A stretch of 40,484 nucleotides of DNA. Origin: Candidatus Cryptobacteroides sp. (GTDB lineage: Bacteria > Bacteroidota > Bacteroidia > Bacteroidales > UBA932). The notes below the pieces were generated by a model that saw only the letters and a list, made by a program, of their open reading frames with translations, was not told where the DNA came from and did no database searches. This document shows, piece after piece, positions 1 to 8,497 of this stretch (within the stretch, counting starts at the first letter, position 1; each line of letters starts with the position of its first letter). Position numbers and translations under genes: made by a program. The stretch lies in assembly GCA_029257745.1 (NCBI GenBank), contig JARIAS010000048.1:1-40484 (forward strand), given 5' to 3'.

Positions 1-3
1 GTA

Positions 4-1233
4 TTACCAATTTAATATCTTAGCGAAATCATAATCTTCTGGATTGCTAACATATTTTTTAGCAGCCTCATAATCTGCTGGAGTAAGGTAATGAGCAATA
101 TGCTTGTAGTAATTAGCCGCAGTACCCTGCTCTATGCTCACACGACGAGGAGGAATCTTACCCTCTGCATTTTGTAAGTCTTTTAGATATAAAGGATTGG
201 ATTTACCCTCTGCATCTACAAATACCATACAACCAGTCTCCCCTCTTTCATATAACTCATATACGCCCATTGCAAGCTCAGAACAATATGTAAGATCAAA
301 TGCTATTGGATTTTGACAACGTACATCATAGCCAATCTCAATAGGACGAGTCTTAATCTTAAGACCTAATTTCTTAAATTCTTTTTCAAGTATATCATTG
401 AATAAGACAGCCTTAGAAATCTTTCCAAGCTCTGGGTGTCCATGCTCATCATAAGTCATACTTACTCCTGTTGCCTTCAAATCTTCAGGGTCTAGATCAT
501 GGAAAATACCTTCAGCTAAAACAACAGTACCATAAGGTATACCCAAAATATTCCTCTTTATAATTGTAGAAAGTGTAAGCTTTATAATCTTATCCACATC
601 AATCTTTGTCTTATTGAACATTTCTGGAATAATAGTCATAGGACAATGAGTTGCTTCACCTATGCCTAATGCCAAGTGACCAGCAGAACGTCCCATAGCA
701 GAGATTAAAAGCCAGTTTCCTGAAGTACGTGCATCTTCATACACTGTTGCTGCTATATGTGCACCTTCATCTTTGGCAGAATTAAAGCCGAAAGTAGGAG
801 TATTATTTGGCAATGGAAGATCGTTATCAATAGTCTTAGGTACATGTATATTACGTATAGGATATTTCTTATCCTCTAAGAACTTAGCAATTCTATTGGC
901 AGTAGATGCAGTATCATCACCTCCAACAGTTACTAATAGCTTAATATTATTGTCTTGGAACAAAGAAAGGTTGAAGCTATTTTTAAAATCATCATCAGTA
1001 GGTTTGAAACGGCTCATCTGTAAATAAGAACCTCCCCTATTAAAATAAGCATCAGCCTTGAAGAAATCTATATCTTCTGTACGAGGATTTTCATTGAATA
1101 ATCCAGAGTAACCACCGTGTAATCCTATTACTCTAAAACCGTTTGAGAGAAAAGTCTTTGCTACTGAACACACTACAGTATTCATTCCCGGTGCTGGACC
1201 GCCTCCGCAGAGGATAATTATTGCATCTTTCAT
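4..1233 (-). CDS. 6-phosphofructokinase, probably pyrophosphate-dependent
   Basis: Phosphorylates fructose 6-phosphate to fructose 1,6-bisphosphate in glycolysis, in the cytoplasm. I start at the ATG at 1233 (409 aa), where homology begins (MKDAIIILCGGGPAPGMN); an upstream in-frame extension of 20 residues is not family-like. Visible motifs are the N-terminal glycine-rich loop (residues 10-17), GGDDT (104-108), PKTIDND (132-138) and MGRSAGH near residue 185. In the family, Asp at the position of E. coli Gly104 and Lys at the position of Gly124 mark use of pyrophosphate instead of ATP; both are present here (Asp107, Lys133). The donor is therefore inferred as PPi, which would make the step reversible. 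The gene is monocistronic as far as can be seen, with a TAnnTTTG box about 38 bases upstream. The stop codon lies at the window edge but the gene is complete. Confidence 0.93.
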   Translation of the reverse strand: MKDAIIILCGGGPAPGMNTVVCSVAKTFLSNGFRVIGLHGGYSGLFNENPRTEDIDFFKADAYFNRGGSYLQMSRFKPTDDDFKNSFNLSLFQDNNIKLLVTVGGDDTASTANRIAKFLEDKKYPIRNIHVPKTIDNDLPLPNNTPTFGFNSAKDEGAHIAATVYEDARTSGNWLLISAMGRSAGHLALGIGEATHCPMTIIPEMFNKTKIDVDKIIKLTLSTIIKRNILGIPYGTVVLAEGIFHDLDPEDLKATGVSMTYDEHGHPELGKISKAVLFNDILEKEFKKLGLKIKTRPIEIGYDVRCQNPIAFDLTYCSELAMGVYELYERGETGCMVFVDAEGKSNPLYLKDLQNAEGKIPPRRVSIEQGTAANYYKHIAHYLTPADYEAAKKYVSNPEDYDFAKILNW

Positions 1234-1270
1234 TTTTTTATATGTTAAAAAATTATTGTTATCAAGACTA

Positions 1271-1278
1271 CAAAAATA
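1271..1278 (-). promoter_or_regulatory. Candidate -7 element for the phosphofructokinase gene
   Basis: On the minus strand this reads TATTTTTG, matching the Bacteroidetes -7 consensus TAnnTTTG, 37 bases before the ATG at 1233. No clear -33 TTTG lies at the right spacing, so support is the motif and its position only. Confidence 0.4.
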
Positions 1279-1310
1279 CATTATTTTCATCAAAACATAA
1301 ACTAAATAAT

Positions 1311-1318
1311 TAAATTTG
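1311..1318 (+). promoter_or_regulatory. Candidate -7 element upstream of ligA
   Basis: TAAATTTG matches TAnnTTTG. It would give a leader of about 125 bases before the ligA ATG at 1450. It is divergent from the phosphofructokinase box, so this 216-base gap would hold two promoters. Confidence 0.35.
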
Positions 1319-1449
1319 TGTCAGCTACGGTACGAATTAATATCTAATAAATAATGCTTGTTATATATTTTAGTATTATGAATACTTAAGATCTATTGAT
1401 TTATATACTGTATCTAATAAACTACGAAAGTTATAAAGACTATACTATT

Positions 1450-3459
1450 ATGGATAAAATAGAAAAAAGAATAGCTGAACTGCGTAAACGTATTAATCAG
1501 TATAATAAAGAGTATTATATAGATAATACGCCTAGTATAAGCGACTATGATTATGACCAATTGATGTATGAGTTACAAGAACTTGAGTCGCAAAGCCCCA
1601 GCCTTTTTAGTTCTGACTCCCCTAGCCAAAGAGTTGGAAGCGATCTTGATAATAGTGAGAACAATAACTTTAAACAGATTGCACATCGCTACCCAATGCT
1701 ATCTTTATCAAACACTTATAGCATTGAAGAATTAAAAGACTTTGCTAATAAAATAGCTAAAAACACAGATACTATAATTAATTATAGCTGTGAACTAAAA
1801 TTTGATGGCACTGCCATATGTCTTACATATAGAAATGGATTATTGGTACAAGCCCTAACACGTGGGGACGGGAGCAAGGGAGATGATGTTCTCGAAAACA
1901 TTAAGAAGATTAAGAATATACCCTTAAAATTAAAAGGACAGAACTATCCTGAGGAATTTGAGATTAGGGGCGAAATCTATATGCCATTCAAATCTTTTGA
2001 CAAAGTTAATAAAGATAGAATGGACAATGAAGAAAAGCCCTTTGCTAATCCTAGAAACGCTGCATCTGGTTCCATAAAGCTCTTAGATCCTAAAGAAGTG
2101 GCAAAAAGAGGTCTTGAATGTACTCTTTATCATATACTCGGAGAAAATCTTAATTTTAATAGTCATAGCCAAGCCTTAGAAGCTGCAATAAGTTGGGGGC
2201 TACCTGTATCTGAGCATAGAAAGCTTTGTAAAAATATAGATGAAGTATACAAATATATACTATCATGGGATACAAAAAGACATGAACTTGGCTTTCCTAC
2301 TGACGGAGTCGTAATAAAAGTAGATGAACTTGCCACTCAAAAATCACTAGGTTTTACATCTAAGTTTCCTAAATGGGCTGTGGCTTATAAATTTCAAGCA
2401 GAAAGACAGCTAACTGAAGTACTTTCTATTGATTATCAGGTAGGTAGAACTGGTGCTGTCACCCCTGTTGCAAATCTTGACCCCGTACAACTATCTGGTA
2501 CTAAGGTTAAAAGAGCTACACTTAATAACTATGACCAGATACTTGCTATGGATATAAGAATAGGAGATTATGTATATATAGAAAAAGGTGGGGAAATTAT
2601 ACCTAAAATAGTTGGTGTAGAACTAAGCAAAAGACCCATTTTTACAAAAACGGTAGAATTCCCTAAATTCTGCCCCGACTGCGGAACAGAGCTTATTCGA
2701 GGAGAAAATGAAGCTAAATTTTTCTGTCCCAATACAGATAGCTGCCCAACTCAACAAAAAGGCTTATTAGAACATTTTATAGCACGTAAGGCTATGAATA
2801 TACAAGCTGGTGAAGCCACTATCAAACAACTATATGACAAAGCATTTGTCAGAGATGTTGCAGACTTTTATTCTCTTAATAAAGATATGCTTTTACAGCT
2901 GGATTCATGGAAAGAAAAATCAGCAGACAATCTGTTAAAAAGCATTGAAGCGTCCAAGAACAATAGTTTTAACAAGGTGCTTTTTGCCCTAGGCATAAGA
3001 AATGTCGGTGAAGTTACAGCAAAAGCATTGGTAAAATATTTTAAGAATATTGACAAAATAGCCTCTGCAAGCAAAGAGGACTTAGAAAAAGTCGAAGATA
3101 TTGGGGCGACAATAGCTGAGAGCATATATAATTTTATGCACAGGGAAGATAAACTCACTATTATAGATAGGCTTAAAAAGGCTGGACTAAATTTTGAAGA
3201 TAATAGTAATGAAGGACTTATATCAGAGGTACTAGCCTCTAAAAGTATTGTTATAACAGGTAATTTTTCAATATCACGCAATGATATGAAGGCTCTTATA
3301 GAGTCTCATGGGGGGAAAAATAGTTCATCATTAAGCAAAAACACTGCCTATCTTATTGTAGGAGAAAAAGCTGGTCCTGAAAAATTGAAAAAGGCAGAAA
3401 AATTAGATGTTACCATGCTAAATGAGGAAGAATTTATGTCCCTACTCAATAATTTATAG
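1450..3459 (+). CDS. ligA: NAD-dependent DNA ligase LigA
   Basis: Seals nicks in duplex DNA during replication and repair using NAD+. The start at 1450 gives 669 aa, the usual family length; an in-frame upstream extension of 18 residues looks non-conserved. The adenylation domain holds the KFDG motif with nucleophile Lys117, followed by the OB fold (about 320-400). A four-cysteine zinc finger follows (C408, C411, C426, C432, spacing C-x2-C-x14-C-x5-C). Then come helix-hairpin-helix repeats (about 435-590; for example ALGIRNVGEVTAKAL and VEDIGATIAESI) and a C-terminal BRCT domain (about 593-669). All catalytic landmarks are intact. It is separated by 124 bases from the RelA/SpoT homologue downstream and has no close functional link to it. 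Confidence 0.97.
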   Translation: MDKIEKRIAELRKRINQYNKEYYIDNTPSISDYDYDQLMYELQELESQSPSLFSSDSPSQRVGSDLDNSENNNFKQIAHRYPMLSLSNTYSIEELKDFANKIAKNTDTIINYSCELKFDGTAICLTYRNGLLVQALTRGDGSKGDDVLENIKKIKNIPLKLKGQNYPEEFEIRGEIYMPFKSFDKVNKDRMDNEEKPFANPRNAASGSIKLLDPKEVAKRGLECTLYHILGENLNFNSHSQALEAAISWGLPVSEHRKLCKNIDEVYKYILSWDTKRHELGFPTDGVVIKVDELATQKSLGFTSKFPKWAVAYKFQAERQLTEVLSIDYQVGRTGAVTPVANLDPVQLSGTKVKRATLNNYDQILAMDIRIGDYVYIEKGGEIIPKIVGVELSKRPIFTKTVEFPKFCPDCGTELIRGENEAKFFCPNTDSCPTQQKGLLEHFIARKAMNIQAGEATIKQLYDKAFVRDVADFYSLNKDMLLQLDSWKEKSADNLLKSIEASKNNSFNKVLFALGIRNVGEVTAKALVKYFKNIDKIASASKEDLEKVEDIGATIAESIYNFMHREDKLTIIDRLKKAGLNFEDNSNEGLISEVLASKSIVITGNFSISRNDMKALIESHGGKNSSSLSKNTAYLIVGEKAGPEKLKKAEKLDVTMLNEEEFMSLLNNL

Positions 3460-3583
3460 CCATAATTCCTAATATTTTTATTATTTATATAAGATTTATA
3501 CTATATTCTACATAAGAATTACTATTTTTACAAATTGCGTTATTACATAATAGAGGATTTATTTACAGCCTAAAGGTGGAATT

Positions 3584-5800
3584 ATGAGTTTTTCTGAATT
3601 TACAAGTAGAGATTTTGAGTTAATAGCAAGAGATTATGCAGAACTAAAAGAGGCTGCTATACGCAGATGTAGCAATGATGAAGAAGTTGCAATAGTTGAT
3701 AAGGCCTTTGAATTTGCAAATGAAGCTCATAAAAATGTACGTAGACGCTCTGGAGAACCATATATACTTCATCCAATTGCTGTTGCAAAAATAGTTGTAA
3801 ACACTATTGGTTTAGGTTACAAATCCATTTCAGCTGCTCTTTTACATGATGTTGTAGAAGATACAGACTACACGGCTGATGATATAAAAAACATATTCGG
3901 AGAAAAAATTGCATCACTGGTATATGGTCTTACTAAGATTAAGAATGTCTTAGATCAAAACAATAAACAAACTAGCGACAATCCTGAATTAATTGAAAAT
4001 ACACAAGCTGAAAATCTTAAAAGAATACTACTTACGATGAATGATGATGTAAGAGTAGTTCTTATAAAGCTCGCAGACAGACTACATAATTGTAGGACAA
4101 TAGAGTTTATGCCTGAATATAAAAGGGATAAGATACTAAGCGAGACTATGTTTATTTTCATTCCGCTAGCTCATAGGCTAGGTCTTTATGAAGTTAAATC
4201 TGAGATGGAAAACATATGGCTAAGATACAAAGAGCCAGATGCCTACAATGATATAACTACTAAGATTAACAGAAATATCTCTAACAAAGAAGCTGAGATT
4301 AATAAGTTTATAGAGCCAATCAAGAATGCCTTAGAAAAATCAAATATAACTATCAAAATTAAAAAGAGAGTTAAAAGTCCTTATTCCATATGGCATAAGA
4401 TGCAAACTAAAGATCTTGAATTTGAGCAAATATATGACCTATACGCTGTGAGAATAATTTTTAATACACAAAACTCTACACTAGTGTCAGAGAGGAATGA
4501 ATGTTTTCATATATTTTCCATCATAACAGGCATATATCAATACAAATCTGATAGAATAAGAGATTGGGTCAATCATCCTAAAAGCAATGGATATGAAGCT
4601 CTACACTGTACAGTAATGAGCAATAATGGCACTTGGATAGAAGTTCAGATACGCTCACAACGTATGGACGATATAGCAGAAAAAGGCATTGCAGCACACT
4701 GGGAATACAAAAAAGATGGATATTTCCAAAATGACGCCTCACAGATGGATCAATGGATAAATAAGGTAAAAGAAATACTAATAAGTCCAGATGTGTCTGC
4801 TCTTGAATTACTGGATATTATCCACAATGACTTGACTACTGTGGATATAATGGTATTTACGCCCAAAGGTGATCAGAAATCCATAGCCAAGGGTGCAACT
4901 GCCCTAGATTTTGCCTATCTTATACATACAGAAATAGGTAATAAAGCTATTGCGGCTAAGGTAAATATGAGATTAGTCTCACTATCTCATACTCTAAAAA
5001 CAGGAGATCAGGTAGAGATTATTACGTCGGAAGATGAAGTTCCAAAAACAAGTTGGTTCCAGTTTATCAAAACACGTCATGCTCAAAACAAGATTATGGA
5101 TTTCTTTAGATCTAGTTTTGATGAAAGAGTAAACAAAGGACAAAAAGATCTGACAGAAGCTCTGAAGAACATAGGCCTAAACTATAATCTATCCACGGCA
5201 AAAAGACTAATAAACAGTCTTGCAATAAGCAGTACAAATGAGATATTTTTTAGATATAATATAGGTCTAATTACATTTGAGCAAGTTAAAGCCATTCTCG
5301 GCAATGGCTGGAATGCAGATAAAATAGAAGATGCCAAGAAAAAGCAAAAAAACAAATATATTATTAACTCACCTGCAGACCCACATAAATACATCATTGC
5401 AAATTGTTGCAAGCCCATACCCGGAGATGCTATTATAGGATTTATTAATCGTGATAATAGTATCAATGTTCATAAAAAAACATGTAAGATTGCAGAAAAT
5501 ATCTCAAGTAAGCATGGTGACAGCATAGTTAAGCCCGAATGGTATAATGACAAAGATGCAGCATTCCAAGTAAGTATCAGCCTGCAAGGAATAGACAGAA
5601 AGGGCTTACTCAACGAAATTACTTCAGAAATAAGTCTAGCTATGGGGATTAATATGAAAAAATTAATATTAGGAGCCAATGATGGAATATTTGAAGGAAA
5701 TATAGACCTCTTTGTTCATGATAAAGAGGTTCTAGATGAGATTATTTTTAAACTTAATAAAATTAAAGGAATACAAAGAGTTACTAGGAGTGAATTATAG
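3584..5800 (+). CDS. Bifunctional (p)ppGpp synthetase/hydrolase, RelA/SpoT family
   Basis: Makes and degrades the stringent-response alarmone (p)ppGpp. The 738-aa protein has the full long-RSH layout. The HD hydrolase domain shows His63, HDVVED at 88-93 and ADRLHN with Asp165. The synthetase domain shows RVKSPYSIWHKM near 262-273, YDLYAVRIIF at 284-293, NGYEALH at 335-341 and EVQIR at 353-357. Then come a TGS domain (starting IMVFTPKGD, about residue 422) and a C-terminal ACT domain (about 660-738). Because the hydrolase residues are intact I expect hydrolysis; synthetase activity looks likely from the motifs but is inferred. The ATG at 3584 is preceded by AAAGGTGGA, a purine-rich stretch that is unusual in this phylum. 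The next gene starts 2 bases after the stop, so this heads a probable four-gene operon ending with ispG. Confidence 0.93.
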   Translation: MSFSEFTSRDFELIARDYAELKEAAIRRCSNDEEVAIVDKAFEFANEAHKNVRRRSGEPYILHPIAVAKIVVNTIGLGYKSISAALLHDVVEDTDYTADDIKNIFGEKIASLVYGLTKIKNVLDQNNKQTSDNPELIENTQAENLKRILLTMNDDVRVVLIKLADRLHNCRTIEFMPEYKRDKILSETMFIFIPLAHRLGLYEVKSEMENIWLRYKEPDAYNDITTKINRNISNKEAEINKFIEPIKNALEKSNITIKIKKRVKSPYSIWHKMQTKDLEFEQIYDLYAVRIIFNTQNSTLVSERNECFHIFSIITGIYQYKSDRIRDWVNHPKSNGYEALHCTVMSNNGTWIEVQIRSQRMDDIAEKGIAAHWEYKKDGYFQNDASQMDQWINKVKEILISPDVSALELLDIIHNDLTTVDIMVFTPKGDQKSIAKGATALDFAYLIHTEIGNKAIAAKVNMRLVSLSHTLKTGDQVEIITSEDEVPKTSWFQFIKTRHAQNKIMDFFRSSFDERVNKGQKDLTEALKNIGLNYNLSTAKRLINSLAISSTNEIFFRYNIGLITFEQVKAILGNGWNADKIEDAKKKQKNKYIINSPADPHKYIIANCCKPIPGDAIIGFINRDNSINVHKKTCKIAENISSKHGDSIVKPEWYNDKDAAFQVSISLQGIDRKGLLNEITSEISLAMGINMKKLILGANDGIFEGNIDLFVHDKEVLDEIIFKLNKIKGIQRVTRSEL

Positions 5801-5802
5801 TT

Positions 5803-7602
5803 ATGACAAAAAAATATTCTATCAGACTACTTAAATTTTTACCAATAATATTCTTATTGTGGTCTATTATATTCCCATATTCCTGTGCAAACACTACGAC
5901 ACCACCAACAGGAGGAGATAAAGACACACTTCCACCAATAATTACAAATATTAAGCCCCTTCCATATAGCATAAATGTTGATACAAATAGCAATGTCGTA
6001 TTTACTTTCAATGAATATATAAAGATAAAGGCTGGTAATAATATATTCTTATCACCCCCACTTGATAAGGCTCCAAAATATAAAATTAGAGGAAAACAAC
6101 TAGTAGTCTCTTTTGAAAGTCCACTAGAAAAAAACAGGACATACAGCTTAGATATTACTGGTGCAATAGCGGATAATAACGAAGCAAATGCCTTTCCTGG
6201 CTATAACCTTATTTTTTCCACTGGTTCTAAAATAGATAGTATGCTTATAACAGGAACTGTGCTTGATTGTAATAGTTTACAGCCTGTTAAGGACGCAACA
6301 GTTATGATATACAAAGATTTATCAGACTCGGCAATTTTTAAGCATCGCCCATATGCGGCTGTAAAAACAGATGAATGGGGATATTTTGCTCTTAGAAACA
6401 TAGCTAATACTAAGTACAGGTTATACGCAATCATGGACAAGGATAACAACAATATATATAATCCTGACAATGAGAAAATTGCCTTTTGCGATAGCATTAT
6501 TGAGCCAAAACTTGTAGCAAAGGATACATTAAAAGAGCTTTTAAAATATGACATGAAGGATAGTGTCAATATAATGGCTAGAAAAAGTGAATATGAACTA
6601 CTAATGTTCAAAGAAAGGGCTAATAAACAGACTATTGTAAAACAAGTAAGAGTGAATGAAAGAACTGCATATTTAACCTTTATGGCTAGAAAGCCCATAA
6701 TAGATTCGATGTGGCTGGCAGGCTATCCCCCTAATGTATTAATTACTCAATTTAACCCTCAAAAAGATAGTCTTGAAATATGGATTAACTCTAGACAGGA
6801 GGCTATGGATACCTTGCATCTTTTTATTGATTACTTGAAAACAGATACTAATAATGTTTTAAAGCCATATGTAGAACATCTAAGATTAGCAGAAGAAAAC
6901 AGAGCCACTTACGCCTCACGAAGAAGAAATAAGATAAATCATAGTGATACGATAGCAAGCTTTAAACTATCTGCCAATCCCATTACAATAGAGGACCAAG
7001 GCTTCGACATAGAGTTCAATTATCCTATTATAAATGAAGATTTTAACAAGATACAGCTGATAGCAACAAGTCCAAGGCAAGAAAAAATTAAAATAGGATA
7101 TAAAGTTGTCAGAGATAGTATAAACCTTAGAAAATACTATATACAGTCTAAGGAGGATTTTAAACAGGGATATGAGTATCTTTTAAAAATACCTGAAAGA
7201 ATATTTAGAGATATTAATGGCTTTTATAATGATAGTACTGAAACAAAAGTCTCACTACCAAAAGATGACAAACTTTGCCAACTTAGCTTAAATCTAAGCA
7301 ATGTAAAACATCGTTATTTGGTAGAGCTACTTAATGATAAACGTAATCAAGTTATTAAAAGTTTCTCTGTAAATAAAGCTGAAAAAATAGTGTTTAAATA
7401 CCTAAATGCAGGAAATTACACTATAAGACTAACTGAAGATATAAATAATAATGGCATTGTAGATAGTGGCAATCTACTAGAAAAAAGACAGGCTGAAAAG
7501 GTTAAATTTTATAGATTGGCCAACAATTCTTATATACTGAACTTAAAAGAAGGTATAGAATTGGAACAAGATATAGACATTGCTGATTTATTCAAGGATT
7601 AA
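5803..7602 (+). CDS. Ig-like domain lipoprotein, conserved Bacteroidota family
   Basis: A 599-aa predicted lipoprotein. The N-terminus has a positively charged start, a hydrophobic stretch and a lipobox ending in Cys28 (FPYSC), followed by the PPTGG...DTLPPI segment typical of the Bacteroidota Big_5/SbsA Ig-like lipoproteins. Residues about 40-140 (starting near ITNIKPLPYSINVDTNSNVVFTFNEYI) look like the Ig-like module. A carboxypeptidase-regulatory-like beta-sandwich repeat follows (for example TGTVLDCNSLQPVKDATVMIYK, about 147-168). The remainder is beta-rich with no catalytic motif. It starts 2 bases after the RelA/SpoT gene and is followed 1 base later by an outer-membrane barrel gene. 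That context suggests an envelope role, but the precise function is unknown. Confidence 0.8.
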   Translation: MTKKYSIRLLKFLPIIFLLWSIIFPYSCANTTTPPTGGDKDTLPPIITNIKPLPYSINVDTNSNVVFTFNEYIKIKAGNNIFLSPPLDKAPKYKIRGKQLVVSFESPLEKNRTYSLDITGAIADNNEANAFPGYNLIFSTGSKIDSMLITGTVLDCNSLQPVKDATVMIYKDLSDSAIFKHRPYAAVKTDEWGYFALRNIANTKYRLYAIMDKDNNNIYNPDNEKIAFCDSIIEPKLVAKDTLKELLKYDMKDSVNIMARKSEYELLMFKERANKQTIVKQVRVNERTAYLTFMARKPIIDSMWLAGYPPNVLITQFNPQKDSLEIWINSRQEAMDTLHLFIDYLKTDTNNVLKPYVEHLRLAEENRATYASRRRNKINHSDTIASFKLSANPITIEDQGFDIEFNYPIINEDFNKIQLIATSPRQEKIKIGYKVVRDSINLRKYYIQSKEDFKQGYEYLLKIPERIFRDINGFYNDSTETKVSLPKDDKLCQLSLNLSNVKHRYLVELLNDKRNQVIKSFSVNKAEKIVFKYLNAGNYTIRLTEDINNNGIVDSGNLLEKRQAEKVKFYRLANNSYILNLKEGIELEQDIDIADLFKD

Positions 7603-7603
7603 G

Positions 7604-8485
7604 ATGAAGGAGATTATTATATCAATTACACTTTTGTTTATTTGCATTATTGCAAAGGCACAAGTTAATGACAATCTAGTAGTTAAGAATATAGAATTTG
7701 AGGAAGATAGCTTATTACTACATTTAGATCCAGATAAATTAAGCGATAGCTATCTAGACACTGTCAATGTGGACAAGAACCTTAGTATAAATAACTATCA
7801 GATGATAGGAATTAGCTATGGTGCAAGCCTGCATCAAATGTATTTTAACCCAGATAGGGAACAAAGCCGATTTATAACATATAATAATATTGGTATTATA
7901 TATACACATTACGCAAAGTTATTTGGATATATGCCCTATTTTGGCTTAAAGGCTGGTATCTTATATGGCAAAGAGGGTTACAAGTTCAAAGTTGATGAAA
8001 GAGGTTTTAGCCATGCAATTGATCATAGCATAGAAGCACAAATTTCATATATTGAATTCCCCTTTATGTCACATTTTCACATAGATGTATGGAGATTAAA
8101 ACTAATGATGGATCTAGGTTTCTATGGAGGATATAGACTTGCTATACAACGAAGAGGCTCAGCACAACTAGATGCACAATATGTTAATAAATTCTTAGAC
8201 CACGATATCAGATTTGACTATGGCTTTGAAGGAGGTATAGGTTTAGGTTTAATTTTCAATCCTATTGAGATTCATTTTAACACAAATCTTAAACAATCCT
8301 TATCGACTCTTTATCAACCAGATGCACATAGCAAATATTATTATAGCTTCGCTTATCCTAGTTCCTTAATCTTTTCTATAAGCCTACATGTACAACTAAG
8401 CAAAAGACTAGGTAAGACAAAGGCCTATATTAAGGAAAAAGCACATAGTATTGTTTTTCCTAAGGGCGAAGATATTTATAAATAA
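7604..8485 (+). CDS. Outer-membrane beta-barrel protein (porin-like family)
   Basis: Predicted 293-aa envelope protein. I chose the ATG at 7604, one base after the preceding stop, because it begins a clear signal peptide (KEIIISITLLFICIIAKAQ, cleavage after the AQ near residue 20). The mature part has alternating hydrophobic strands with aromatic ends. Examples are MIGISYGASLHQMYF, YFGLKAGILYGKEGYKFKV, LMMDLGFYGGYRLAIQ and GGIGLGLIFNPIEIHFNTNLK, as in small PorT-like/OMP_b-brl barrels of Bacteroidota. No enzymatic motif is visible. It is translationally close to the Ig-like lipoprotein upstream and to ispG downstream (12 bases), so it is probably co-transcribed. The exact substrate or partner cannot be told from sequence. 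Confidence 0.75.
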   Translation: MKEIIISITLLFICIIAKAQVNDNLVVKNIEFEEDSLLLHLDPDKLSDSYLDTVNVDKNLSINNYQMIGISYGASLHQMYFNPDREQSRFITYNNIGIIYTHYAKLFGYMPYFGLKAGILYGKEGYKFKVDERGFSHAIDHSIEAQISYIEFPFMSHFHIDVWRLKLMMDLGFYGGYRLAIQRRGSAQLDAQYVNKFLDHDIRFDYGFEGGIGLGLIFNPIEIHFNTNLKQSLSTLYQPDAHSKYYYSFAYPSSLIFSISLHVQLSKRLGKTKAYIKEKAHSIVFPKGEDIYK

Positions 8486-8497
8486 TCAACAATTAAA

